A stretch of DNA of 64,000 nt from Akkermansia muciniphila (GCA_945890645.1 CAMDCV010000010.1:42750-106749); one strand, 5' to 3'; numbered from the stretch's first letter, positions 51,538-59,393 are shown. Notes: generated from the sequence alone by a model not told the origin. Numbers and translations are program-made.

Positions 51538-52803
51538 ATGGAAATTACAGTGGAACTGGGGATCCTCATTGTCTCGATCGCCGTGCTGCTGGTGACGATG
51601 GTATGTCTTTGGCAGTTGTGGCAGGTCCGTCGCGCGACGAATAAAGAAACCTCGTCAGAGATGGCCGTGCTGGTGCGCTCGATCATGGAAACGGAATTTC
51701 GTGAGAGCCGTCGTGAGTTGAATGAAGGCCTGCGAGGGAACAGGCAGGAAATGGCGCAATCACTGAAAGATTTCCGTAATGAGCTCAACGAAATTCAGCG
51801 ACAGAAGTTCAGTGAGCTTGTCGGCAAACAAGAGGATCTCGTTAAAGTGACGGAAGCGAAGCTGGAAAAAATGCGCGAGACGGTGGATGAAAAATTGCAC
51901 AAGACTCTCGAAGAACGACTCGGGCAATCGTTTCAACTCGTCAGTGATCGACTCGAAGCCGTTCAAAAAGGACTCGGTGAAATGCAAAGTCTTGCACACG
52001 GCGTGGGCGATTTGAAAAAAGTTCTCACCAATGTCAAAACACGCGGGGTGTTAGGAGAAATTGCGTTAGGCAACATTTTAGAGCAACTGCTCGCTCCCGA
52101 ACAATACGCCGCCAACGTAAAAACGAAAAAAGGATCGAATGATCACGTGGAATTTGCCGTGCGTTTGCCGGGTTTAGAAGTGGAGGAACAGCAACCTGTG
52201 TATCTTCCCATCGATGCAAAATTTCCCCAGGAAGATTACCTCCGCTTGCAACAAGCCTATGACGAAGGTGACGTAGCGGCGGTCGATGCTGCAGGGCGCT
52301 CTCTTGCGCAGGCCGTGAAAAAATTTGCCAAGGAAATTCACGATAAATACATCGATCCACCGCACACCACCGATTTCGGCATCATGTTCTTACCTCTCGA
52401 AGGTCTATTCGCGGAAGTCGTGCGACAACCGGATCTCGTCGCGCAATTGCAGCGCGAGTATCAAATCATCGTCACGGGTCCCACCACTCTCGCAGCGATG
52501 CTCAACAGTTTGCAAATGGGATTCCGAACACTCGCGATTCAAAAACGCAGTTCAGAAGTCTGGCGTATCCTCGGCGCAGTGAAGAGCGAGTTCGGCAAGT
52601 TCGGGGGAGTGCTCGCCAAAGCGCAGAAAAAACTCCACGAAGCGAACCGAGAGTTGGATGATCTGGTCGGCACCCGAACAAAAATCATGCTCAGCAAGCT
52701 CAAAAATATTGAGACCCTTGAATCGCAACCTGAGAACGTTTGGCCAGAAGATCCACTCATCATTGCAGAAAACCCCGATGATGAGTCGCGCGAAGATGCG
52801 TGA
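51538..52803 (+). CDS. rmuC: DNA recombination protein RmuC
   Basis: The 421-residue protein has an N-terminal membrane anchor (~3-24), a coiled coil (~45-170) and the RmuC nuclease-like core (~170-370): RGVLGEIALGNILEQLLAPEQY, VEFAVRLPGLE..VYLPIDAKFPQEDYLRL, KKFAKEIHDKYIDPPHTTDFGIMFLPLEGLFAEVV and ALLNSLQMGFRTL-like. The DAKFP motif belongs to the PD-(D/E)xK-like core. RmuC limits inversions at short inverted repeats. The ATG at 51538 precedes the anchor. Confidence 0.92.
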   Translation: MEITVELGILIVSIAVLLVTMVCLWQLWQVRRATNKETSSEMAVLVRSIMETEFRESRRELNEGLRGNRQEMAQSLKDFRNELNEIQRQKFSELVGKQEDLVKVTEAKLEKMRETVDEKLHKTLEERLGQSFQLVSDRLEAVQKGLGEMQSLAHGVGDLKKVLTNVKTRGVLGEIALGNILEQLLAPEQYAANVKTKKGSNDHVEFAVRLPGLEVEEQQPVYLPIDAKFPQEDYLRLQQAYDEGDVAAVDAAGRSLAQAVKKFAKEIHDKYIDPPHTTDFGIMFLPLEGLFAEVVRQPDLVAQLQREYQIIVTGPTTLAAMLNSLQMGFRTLAIQKRSSEVWRILGAVKSEFGKFGGVLAKAQKKLHEANRELDDLVGTRTKIMLSKLKNIETLESQPENVWPEDPLIIAENPDDESREDA

Positions 52804-52843
52804 TGAGCAGTGTGCGTGACTAGGAAGGGCATTTTTCTCATCC

Positions 52844-52898
52844 TTCTTCGCTATAAATGGCTTGCCATTCGTAGCTTCCGATACGGAAGCGAAGAATG
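52844..52898. repeat. 55-bp palindromic repeat, left copy flanking the GIY-YIG gene
   Basis: It contains nested hairpins: AATGGC-TT-GCCATT and GCTTCCG-ATA-CGGAAGC within outer arms TTCTTCGCT/AGCGAAGAA. It matches 53222-53276 at 53 of 55 bases. It begins 40 bp after the rmuC stop and ends 2 bp short of the GIY-YIG stop codon. Confidence 0.85.
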
Positions 52899-52900
52899 TG

Positions 52901-53143
52901 TCAGAGAAGACGCTTTCTGGCGAATGCCTTCCCAGATGCCGTTTTGAGATAGTTCTCGAATTCCGTGGCAGTTTGTTTGTTAGGAAATCCTGCATACCAA
53001 GCAATCTCCCAAGGTCGAAAAGGCTTGGTGGAAACATTTCCTCCCGCGTTATGCGTGGCGAGTCGTTCTCTCAAGTCCGATGTGCTCCCATAGTAGAGCC
53101 TTTCTGGAGCAGAAACTGAACGCAAAATGTAGGCGTAGTGCAT
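52901..53143 (-). CDS. GIY-YIG nuclease domain protein, UPF0213-like
   Basis: The 80-residue single-domain protein has YAYILRSVSAPERLYYGSTSDLRERLATHN: Y-A-Y as the GIY element, Y-Y-G as YIG and the conserved Arg in DLRERL. A later Glu is in ATEFENYLK. The family comprises small endonuclease-like proteins whose cellular role is unclear. It lies between two near-identical 55-bp palindromic repeats on the opposite strand to rmuC and the integrase, which suggests a mobile or repeat-associated unit. Confidence 0.85.
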   Translation of the reverse strand: MHYAYILRSVSAPERLYYGSTSDLRERLATHNAGGNVSTKPFRPWEIAWYAGFPNKQTATEFENYLKTASGKAFARKRLL

Positions 53144-53448
53144 GACCGAGGGGATTATCTGTTTAACTAATAACCAGCCCTACTTCGCTCTGCGAGCTAC
53201 GAAGGGCATTCTTCGCTTCTTTCTTCGCTACAAATGGCTTGCCATTCGTAGCTTCCAATACGGAAGCGAAGAATGGCGGACAGAGAGGGATTGTCCCGCA
53301 TAAGCGGCACCATGCCAAATTGCGCTGCGCGATTTTTTTCCATGTCGCTACGAGCGACGGTCGCGTTCAAACCCTTGGGCCCTATGGGCAGAGTTCTCGT
53401 CCCCCCCTTAACGCCATCACCCCAATCCGGACGAGCCGGACTGGGGTG
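53144..53448. other. Intergenic region of 305 bp between the GIY-YIG and integrase genes
   Basis: It contains a hairpin-rich stretch at 53179-53215 (CTACTTCGCT...GAGCTACGAAGGGCATT), the right 55-bp repeat (53222-53276) and the left part of an inverted repeat at 53412-53454. No tRNA or other obvious attachment site was seen. Frames across it encode only repeat-derived peptide such as MPFVASNTEAKN. Confidence 0.6.
53222..53276. repeat. 55-bp palindromic repeat, right copy flanking the GIY-YIG gene
   Basis: It is identical to 52844-52898 except at two positions, and in the same orientation. It lies 78 bp upstream of the GIY-YIG start. Confidence 0.85.
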
Positions 53449-53454
53449 ATGGCG
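53412..53454. repeat. Long inverted repeat at the integrase 5' end
   Basis: Arms of 19 bp (53412-53430 and 53436-53454) pair at 18 positions around ACGAG. There is no T tract. The candidate integrase ATG at 53449 falls within the right arm. It may mark an element end, an operator, or a hairpin limiting translation. Confidence 0.65.
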
Positions 53455-54858
53455 GATCTATCAGGTCCATCCATAGAAAGTCATTCACTATCAACGATTT
53501 TAGGAAATCTAAAAGAGCTGGTGGATGGAATTTCCAACGCCAACTCATGCAAACTATTGACATCCGCGACCTTGGATATGGAAACCAAGAGCCGTCGGCA
53601 ACCGAAAGGAACTGTGATCATTGGCAAGGGCGCTGCCAGTGTGAAAATCTACCCGTTCACGCGAAAGAACGGCTACAAGCAAAACAACATCTGCTGGTAT
53701 GAGGGCGGGCGAAGACGAACCCGCTGCTTCTCGGATTTTGCCGAAGCACAACTGATTGCGCAGCAGATCAGCGTGCGCCTTTCCAACAAGCAAGCCACTG
53801 GTCGAGAAGCGACCCACCGCGACATCGAGATTCTGCAACATTGCGAGGAACTGGTCAGACCATTCGGAGTTGCTCTCGTGGCGGCGGTGGAAGAATGGGC
53901 TGCAGCAAGGAAATCAGCTCCCGATATTTCCCTTTCCGATGCCGTGCGGTTCTACGCCACTAACGGCCCGGACAGATTCCCTAACCGTAGCACCGCCCAA
54001 GTTGCGAATGAGTTCGTGACCTCTCTCGAACGCAAGGGCGTGAGCGATTCCTACGTCTCCTGCGCCCGTGGGCATCTGGACAAGTTCGCCGCCAAGGTTA
54101 CGGGAAGAATATCAGAAGTCACTGTTGCCGACATCAATGGCTATCTCAGTGGACTCAAGCACCTGAGCCCCGTGAGCAAGAATGGCATCCGGCGCAATAT
54201 CGTGACCATGTTCAGCTTTGCTAAGAAACACGGATACATCCATCCCGATCGAAAGACCGCAGCAGAACAGAGCGAAAAGTTTAAGGAGGACGAATCGGAA
54301 ATCTCGATCTTCACTCCTGACGAAATGCAGAAAATTCTTCTGGCCGCAAATCATCGGATTCTGCCACTGATTGCCATTGGAGCATTCGCCGGTATCCGGT
54401 CAGCGGAAATCCATCGTCTTGATTGGGAGGACATCAAATGGGAGCGAGGACACATTGAAATTGCCGGCAGAAAAGCCAAGACTGCCGCTCGCCGTCTCGC
54501 CCCATTGACCGAGAACCTCAAAGCATGGCTCGCCCCGTGGCGCGAGGCGACTGGACCGATTGTGAAAATTTCCGACTACTCAGGGGCTTTGAATGATACT
54601 GCGATCAAAGCTCAGATTCCCGGTGGATGGCGTCAGAATGCCCTCAGACACTCGTTCATTAGCTATCGCGTGGCAGAGACAGGGGACGTGCCGCGAACCG
54701 CTCTTGAGGCGGGCAACTCTCCGAAAATGATCTTCCGCCACTACCGGCAAGTCGTGACCGAGGACGAGGCAAAAGAATGGTTTGCGATCATGCCGCCCGA
54801 GGTCTGGCCACCTGCGGACTGGAGACTCCGATTTCCAGCAAAAAAACGGGGAAAGTAA
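53449..54858 (+). CDS. Tyrosine-type site-specific integrase
   Basis: The 469-residue protein has an SAM-like/core-binding domain (~160-260, TAQVANEFVTSLERKGVSDSYVSCARGHLDKFA) and a catalytic domain (~285-455): first Arg in IGAFAGIRSAEIHRLDWEDI, then NALRHSFISYRVAETGD for the H-x-x-R-like box (ARG-His retained, first His replaced), and the nucleophile Tyr in MIFRHYRQV. It would integrate or excise the adjacent element. The start is uncertain: ATG at 53449 sits in a hairpin, and an ATG at 53578 (METKSRR) gives a 426-residue form of typical length. Confidence 0.85.
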   Translation: MADLSGPSIESHSLSTILGNLKELVDGISNANSCKLLTSATLDMETKSRRQPKGTVIIGKGAASVKIYPFTRKNGYKQNNICWYEGGRRRTRCFSDFAEAQLIAQQISVRLSNKQATGREATHRDIEILQHCEELVRPFGVALVAAVEEWAAARKSAPDISLSDAVRFYATNGPDRFPNRSTAQVANEFVTSLERKGVSDSYVSCARGHLDKFAAKVTGRISEVTVADINGYLSGLKHLSPVSKNGIRRNIVTMFSFAKKHGYIHPDRKTAAEQSEKFKEDESEISIFTPDEMQKILLAANHRILPLIAIGAFAGIRSAEIHRLDWEDIKWERGHIEIAGRKAKTAARRLAPLTENLKAWLAPWREATGPIVKISDYSGALNDTAIKAQIPGGWRQNALRHSFISYRVAETGDVPRTALEAGNSPKMIFRHYRQVVTEDEAKEWFAIMPPEVWPPADWRLRFPAKKRGK

Positions 54859-54929
54859 TTTTGACACATTCCGAAAACGATAGCGTTTTTCATAGACCTC
54901 AGGCATGATTCGTTGAAAATAACTTAGCC

Positions 54930-55499
54930 ATGCCCAAAAAAGCCGGACCGAAGCGCATAGACCCAGACTCTTTTACTCCGATGGTATTGAAAGCTATCGA
55001 TAGTAATTTTTGCATGCTCGTATGCCGTAGGCGCTGGTTTCGTGGTCCGAATGTAGTAGGTGGCAATCCTGACGCGATCATATCTTCGGAATACTTCAGC
55101 TTTCCCGTCGTAATCACGCTTTCTCCGACTATTGAGGTTCTAACAGGATTTGTGAATCGCGATCTTTCATGGATCGGAAGTAGACCAGAAGATCATGGAA
55201 TTTCGGAGAAGTGCGCTAAGCTTGCGCTCTCTGAGGTGTGGCACGCCGTGACAGCGACATTGGATCTGGGCACCATGTCCATGCATGTCAGTTCCAAAGT
55301 GGCAGACTGGGTGAATAACAAGAATGGAGTGCGCATGCGCAATCTCGTTTGTGCCTTGTGCTGGGAGATATGGAATCAAGAGGGTATCGACTTGGCTGCA
55401 CGCGCCAACCGGCTCAACGACAACGGATATTCCTGCACTGTGCGCCAGCTTGAGCGGTTCATGAACGAACACGGGCTGCCGCTGAAGAAAACCACATAA
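54930..55499 (+). CDS. Hypothetical protein of the mobile element, 189 residues
   Basis: I do not recognise it. It has a basic N-terminus (MPKKAGPKRIDPDSF), no signal peptide, and a helical C-terminal part with two helix-turn-helix-like stretches (RMRNLVCALCWEIWNQEGIDLAARANRLNDNGYSCTVRQLERFMNEHGLP). The latter resembles recombinase-associated HTH domains, so DNA binding is possible. It lies 71 bp after the integrase and 63 bp before the small HTH gene, with all three on the plus strand. An inverted AAAACG-ATAG-CGTTTT lies between it and the integrase. Confidence 0.6.
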   Translation: MPKKAGPKRIDPDSFTPMVLKAIDSNFCMLVCRRRWFRGPNVVGGNPDAIISSEYFSFPVVITLSPTIEVLTGFVNRDLSWIGSRPEDHGISEKCAKLALSEVWHAVTATLDLGTMSMHVSSKVADWVNNKNGVRMRNLVCALCWEIWNQEGIDLAARANRLNDNGYSCTVRQLERFMNEHGLPLKKTT

Positions 55500-55562
55500 C
55501 CCTGGTAGTTATCCGGCAGGTGTTTCGCCAATTTTCCGAAAATGGGAAAATTAGGTGGTGTT

Positions 55563-55805
55563 ATGTCTGACTCAACTATTCACAGCCACGCAACGCCGCG
55601 CCAGGTCGCCGAGCGTTACGCCGTCACAGTTCCGACCGTCCTTGGTTGGCATCGTGCGGGGATTATTCCCGCAAAAGTTGCCATGGGGCGGATCTACCGT
55701 TTCGACATTGCCGAAGTGGATAAGGCTCTTGCCTGCCATCGTCGCAACGTCTTCGCCACGAACCCAAACTCCAACCCTAGCCAAGGCCATGAGAATGTAC
55801 TTTGA
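55563..55805 (+). CDS. Small helix-turn-helix DNA-binding protein, excisionase-like
   Basis: The 80-residue protein is a MerR/AlpA-like winged helix: SHATPRQVAERYAVTVPTVLGWHRAGIIPAKVAMGRIYRFDIAEVDKAL, with the typical pattern of HTH followed by G-R-x-Y-R-F-D. Such proteins in integrative elements act as excisionase or as activator of the integrase or replication genes. It overlaps the next gene by 17 bp. The ATG at 55563 is chosen because an ATG at 55542 has no homology. Confidence 0.75.
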   Translation: MSDSTIHSHATPRQVAERYAVTVPTVLGWHRAGIIPAKVAMGRIYRFDIAEVDKALACHRRNVFATNPNSNPSQGHENVL

Positions 55806-56235
55806 TGAAGACAGTCGGCCTGTGGCGGTGGATTCTACCCATCCAGTGGACATCCTCGAACCAGAGTGTGAGGAGCGCACGCGGAGTGTCCCTGATGCTC
55901 TCACCGTGGTCGAACGGATTGCGAGCACCTTCACTCGTGGTAACCCGTTCATCATCCAAGTTGCGTGGTCATTCCTGCTCAACCAGCAGTCCCGTTCCAT
56001 TCGAGCGTGCGCGGCAAGGTTAGGTTGCACACCGCAGGCGATTAGCAGACAAATCACGCGGCTCTCCAACGAGTTCGGTTATCCACTCCGCAACCAGTTG
56101 CGCCGACAAGTCCAGCGGGCGGTAGCAAATCGTTCGTGGGAACGAAAACGGCGAGAGGATTTGATTCCTCCCGCCGCCCGTGATGTGCAAACAAGACCAG
56201 ACTCCCAACTCCCTGTGAAAGGAGGTCGTCCATGA
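55789..56235 (+). CDS. HTH-domain protein of the mobile element, 148 residues
   Basis: The central part TRGNPFIIQVAWSFLLNQQSRSIRACAARLGCTPQAISRQITRLSNEFGYPLRNQLRRQVQRAV contains a clear HTH (ACAARLGCTPQAISRQITRL), and a basic C-terminus follows (RSWERKRRED). The family is not recognised; it may be a sigma-like or replication-regulating factor. The start is ATG at 55789 (or 55795). It overlaps the previous gene by 17 bp and the replication gene by 4 bp (ATGA), so translation of all three seems coupled. The frame upstream of 55789 is a shadow of the previous gene. Confidence 0.65.
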   Translation: MRMYFDEDSRPVAVDSTHPVDILEPECEERTRSVPDALTVVERIASTFTRGNPFIIQVAWSFLLNQQSRSIRACAARLGCTPQAISRQITRLSNEFGYPLRNQLRRQVQRAVANRSWERKRREDLIPPAARDVQTRPDSQLPVKGGRP

Positions 56236-58235
56236 ATAGCGACAGTGTCAACGATTCGGCGGATTCGATTTCTCAAAATCTGCTCAAACTGCTCGGAAAT
56301 GACGTGGTGCTGGTCTGGTCGAACAAAGGACAAAAAGGCCCGCGCTGGCGTGGATGGCAGAATACCGACATCCAGATGATGCAGAAGCCCGGCTATCGCA
56401 AGAAGCTCGATAGCGGATGCAATCTGGCTGTTCTAACGGGTGCTCCATCGGGCGGGCTTTGCTCCATCGACATCGACGAGGACGAAGCTGTCGAACCATT
56501 TCTCTCGCTCAACCCGAAGCTGCGCGAAACTCTCCGTAGCCGGGGGCGGCGCGGTTGCAATTTGTGGGTGCGCATCGACGGCGCTTTGCCCCCGCCTGCC
56601 GCCTTAAAAAATGCTGATAAAAAAGCGTGGGGAGAATGGCGCTCCACAGGTGTCTGCACGACCATTCACGGCGTTCATCCCGAGGGCATGAGCTACACCC
56701 GGTCACCAGAGGTTGCGCCCGTCACCATGCGTTTCGAGGAAATCCAATGGCCGGATGAACTTATCCTGCCTTGGTTGAGTGCAGACGACGAACTCCCCGG
56801 ACAAGGCGATGAGGCAGACGACGCGATCATCGAGCGCTACGGCGCACCCGTGATTTATGGGAAGGCTCGCAATGGCGAATTTTTCGTCAAAGAAATCAAC
56901 CAGGCGTATTGGGCGGGTCTCTACTCTGCCGAGAACATCGTCCTGCACGAACCGGATGAACGAATGTTCTATCTCTACAGTGGAGACACCGGCCTCTATT
57001 CGATCATTTCGCCCGACCTCATTAAACAGGTGGTATCACACCGCATGCTCGAAATGTCGCGCAAAGATGAAGCTCTCTCGGGATTGGAGAACTTGCGCAA
57101 CGATGGACGCCTCAGTGCCGTGGTGTCCCAGCTTCGTGGTATCGCCGAGTTTCGCAATGCCTTTAGCGACCGACCGCGTGCCGTCCACTTGGCAAACTGC
57201 ATGCTCAGGTTGGAAAATGGCACGGTGGAACCAGCGCTGTTCTCGCCAGATTTTCGCAGTCGCAACCGTTCACCCGTTCCGTTTGATGCGAAGGCTCAAT
57301 GCCCGCGATTTCTCAACGAACTGGTGCTGCCTGCCGTTCATCCGGAGGATGTCCAGCTACTCCAGAAGATGGCCGGCCAATGTCTGCTCGGAGAAAACCT
57401 GATTCAGCGGTTTTTGATTCTCGACGGTGAGCCGGGGCGGGGAAAATCCCAATACGGAATTGTCCTGCAATATCTGGTCGGGCGCGAGAATGTCACGCAA
57501 CTGCGCACGGATCATCTCAATGAACGATTCGAGCTGTTCCGATTCCTTCGCCGCACTTTGCTCGTTGGAGTGGACGTGGATGCGGATTTCCTTACCTCAA
57601 AGGGCGCACCCGTGATCAAAGGACTGGTCGGTGGAGACTTGTTTGATGCTGAGCAAAAGGGCGGCACCGGTTCGTTCCAGTTCCAGGGGAAGTTCAACAT
57701 CCTCATGACATCCAACTGCCGACTTAAGGTGAAGCTGCAAGGTGATGTCGGCGCGTGGCGCAGGCGCATGCTGATCGTTCGCTACGAAGCGCCACCTCCG
57801 AAAGTGAAGATTCCAAACTTCGGAGAAGCTCTCGTCCGGGAGGAGGGCCCGGGCATTCTCAACTGGATGCTGGAGGGCTTGCTGAAGCTGCTCATCGACA
57901 TTCGAGACACCGGAGACATTCGATTGACCGACCGGCAAGCGGGTGTTGTCGATTCCTTGTTGGCTGAGAGCGATAGCTTGCGCTGGTTCATTCGCGAGAA
58001 CATCCAGAAGAAAGAGGGTTCGGATCTCAGTGTTCATGAAATCGTTCAAGCCTACGCCCACTTCTGTCCTGAGCGCGGATGGGATCCTTTGCCCGAGAGC
58101 AAAATCAATCACCAGTTGCAAACAATCATGCTTGATATGTTCCAGGTGCTCCGCACGAACAACTGCCAGCGTGATGGCAAGGCAGTTCGTGGATTCCGTG
58201 GCGTGGCATTTTCTAACCCGGAGGTGCGCTCATGA
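56232..58235 (+). CDS. Replication protein: PrimPol domain fused to D5/SF3 helicase
   Basis: The 667-residue protein has an N-terminal primase-polymerase (~10-180): LAVLTGAPSGGLCSIDIDEDE with the catalytic D-x-D at ~78-80, GRRGCNLWVRI, and the nucleotide-site TIHGVHPEGMSYTR. A D5_N-type helical region (~250-385) precedes the SF3 helicase. The Walker A motif is GEPGRGKSQ at ~400, Walker B lies in TLLVGVDVDADF at ~440, and the sensor is NILMTSN at ~490. This is the P4-type architecture for self-priming replication of phage satellites and plasmids. It is coupled to genes on both sides by ATGA overlaps. Confidence 0.88.
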   Translation: MNSDSVNDSADSISQNLLKLLGNDVVLVWSNKGQKGPRWRGWQNTDIQMMQKPGYRKKLDSGCNLAVLTGAPSGGLCSIDIDEDEAVEPFLSLNPKLRETLRSRGRRGCNLWVRIDGALPPPAALKNADKKAWGEWRSTGVCTTIHGVHPEGMSYTRSPEVAPVTMRFEEIQWPDELILPWLSADDELPGQGDEADDAIIERYGAPVIYGKARNGEFFVKEINQAYWAGLYSAENIVLHEPDERMFYLYSGDTGLYSIISPDLIKQVVSHRMLEMSRKDEALSGLENLRNDGRLSAVVSQLRGIAEFRNAFSDRPRAVHLANCMLRLENGTVEPALFSPDFRSRNRSPVPFDAKAQCPRFLNELVLPAVHPEDVQLLQKMAGQCLLGENLIQRFLILDGEPGRGKSQYGIVLQYLVGRENVTQLRTDHLNERFELFRFLRRTLLVGVDVDADFLTSKGAPVIKGLVGGDLFDAEQKGGTGSFQFQGKFNILMTSNCRLKVKLQGDVGAWRRRMLIVRYEAPPPKVKIPNFGEALVREEGPGILNWMLEGLLKLLIDIRDTGDIRLTDRQAGVVDSLLAESDSLRWFIRENIQKKEGSDLSVHEIVQAYAHFCPERGWDPLPESKINHQLQTIMLDMFQVLRTNNCQRDGKAVRGFRGVAFSNPEVRS

Positions 58236-58735
58236 GTCTGGACATCTCACGGATTGAAAATGTGCGACAGTCGGGAGGGAAAACGATTGCTCGCTGTCCC
58301 GCTTGCGCCGAGGACGGGAAAGATGAAAAGGGCGATCATCTGGTCATCATGCGCGATGGACGCTACGGCTGCGTGGCTTGTCCCGGTGCTGCGGGTAAGA
58401 GCCACCGGCAACGCATCTTTGCCCTCGCGGGGCAGTCGCATTGTAGAACCAGAGGCGCTTGCATGGTGCGAGTGCGCCGACCTGCCGACTGCAAATTGCA
58501 GGACATTGCGGGACTGTTGGACGGGATTGGACGCTTTGGACGGGTTTCAGCGACTTACGCACGTGCGCCTGAGCAGAGTCATCTGCATACAGATGACATG
58601 CATACACACATGTTCACGCACATGCGCGAGAGTGAGAAAAACCCGTCCAAGCCGTCCAGCCCGTCCAGTATCACGCCAGACATCGACCCGGAAACAGGCT
58701 TTCCGATCATCGACGGCGCGATCTGTCCGTTCTAA
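58232..58735 (+). CDS. Zinc-ribbon (primase CHC2-like) protein with low-complexity tail
   Basis: The 167-residue protein begins with a zinc ribbon: ARCPACAEDGKDEKGDHLVIM...YGCVACPGAAGKSHRQRIFAL, with two Cys-x-x-Cys pairs plus His, as in the zinc domain of primases. The rest is low-complexity and His/Met/Ser-rich. It overlaps the stop of the replication gene by 4 bp. Together they look like a primase split into two polypeptides, where the zinc domain recognises the initiation site. The tail (~115-140) is encoded by repeat-rich DNA. A 214-residue frame shifted by one base here is not a gene. Confidence 0.7.
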   Translation: MSLDISRIENVRQSGGKTIARCPACAEDGKDEKGDHLVIMRDGRYGCVACPGAAGKSHRQRIFALAGQSHCRTRGACMVRVRRPADCKLQDIAGLLDGIGRFGRVSATYARAPEQSHLHTDDMHTHMFTHMRESEKNPSKPSSPSSITPDIDPETGFPIIDGAICPF

Positions 58736-58819
58736 CCAATCAAGGAATCTTTTTGAACATACCCTGCTTTCAGGGATGTCCGCACCCGTGTCCAATTCCC
58801 GTGAAATGTGCCACAGGCG

Positions 58820-58913
58820 TTTCCCACATAACGAGACTGCGGGTGCAGGCTTGATCCACGATCTCCGCGAGAAAATCCGAACATTTTTCTCAGTGTGATT
58901 GTGGGAAATTTCC
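58820..58913. promoter_or_regulatory. Palindrome-dense intergenic region next to the replication genes
   Basis: Inside the 191-bp gap are TTTCCCACA/TGTGGGAAA (58820-58828/58900-58908), GAGAAAAT-N6-ATTTTTCTC (58869-58891) and the palindrome GGAAATTTCC (58904-58913). It could be an origin, operator or bidirectional terminator of converging genes. Confidence 0.45.
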
Positions 58914-58926
58914 TCATGTCACGCGA

Positions 58927-59142
58927 TCAACCGGGCGGTGTTTGTGGGATGCCCAGGGCCTTCATCACTTCCGATACTCGATAGCGCACACAGTGGGGAG
59001 AAATGCGATAGACCGGGAACCGTCCCTGATCTCCAAGCATGTAAACGTAGCGTGACGAGACACTGAGCAGGGCTGCGATGGTTTCGCTTTTCACCAGTGG
59101 CTCATGCCCTGCGACCTTCGGAAGTTCGGGATATTTCTTCAT
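58927..59142 (-). CDS. AlpA-like helix-turn-helix regulator/excisionase
   Basis: The 71-residue protein reads LVKSETIAALLSVSSRYVYMLGDQGRFPVYRISPHCVRYRVSEVMKALGI: an HTH followed by the R-F-P-x-Y-R wing of AlpA/Xis-type proteins. In P4-like elements, such factors control excision and lytic genes. It is the only minus-strand gene inside the element. The ATG at 59142 is preceded by GGGGCGAG, a plausible ribosome site; a longer frame to 59298 adds hydrophobic sequence without homology. Confidence 0.75.
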   Translation of the reverse strand: MKKYPELPKVAGHEPLVKSETIAALLSVSSRYVYMLGDQGRFPVYRISPHCVRYRVSEVMKALGIPQTPPG

Positions 59143-59254
59143 CTCGCCCCCGTTTATCACGTCAGGAAATCCCACGACAAGCTGGCAACAGAAAGCCGAA
59201 AAAAAGACAACGAAAAACATGGACACAACTGATTGACATGGCAGATCAGTAACG

Positions 59255-59374
59255 ATGAGAGCAACTATTCTAACATCTACCACTGACCCTGAAACCATTA
59301 CGCTGAACGGATACCGCCAAGCCCGGTGGACACCCGGCTGGGATACTCAAATCTCTATCGTATTCAGCGCCTAA
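59255..59374 (+). CDS. Possible small protein, 39 residues
   Basis: The frame runs ATG to TAA and encodes MRATILTSTTDPETITLNGY... ending QISIVFSA. The composition is protein-like, and it lies 19 bp upstream of the next plus-strand gene. No ribosome site is visible and no family is known. A TTGACA occurs at 59235-59240 without a good -10. It may instead be leader sequence. Confidence 0.3.
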   Translation: MRATILTSTTDPETITLNGYRQARWTPGWDTQISIVFSA

Positions 59375-59393
59375 CAATCACCCTAACACAACC

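Noticed and set aside
53277..53411. Possible tRNA-like attachment site upstream of the integrase
   Set aside because: A GTTCAAA resembles a T-loop, but no acceptor stem, anticodon arm or CCA-side pairing could be built.
53239..53448. Integrase coding region starting at 53239
   Set aside because: The first codons would be read from the 55-bp palindromic repeat (the same peptide also appears at the other copy), and the stretch to 53448 has no integrase similarity.
55555..55788. Upstream extension of the 148-residue HTH gene to 55555
   Set aside because: It lies entirely within the preceding HTH gene in another frame, and the translated peptide is Arg/Ser/Pro-rich shadow sequence.
58254..58898. 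A 214-codon plus-strand frame overlapping the zinc-ribbon gene
   Set aside because: The overlapping frame at 58232 has the zinc motif and an ATGA link to the replication gene. This one is Arg/Ser-rich with no motif.
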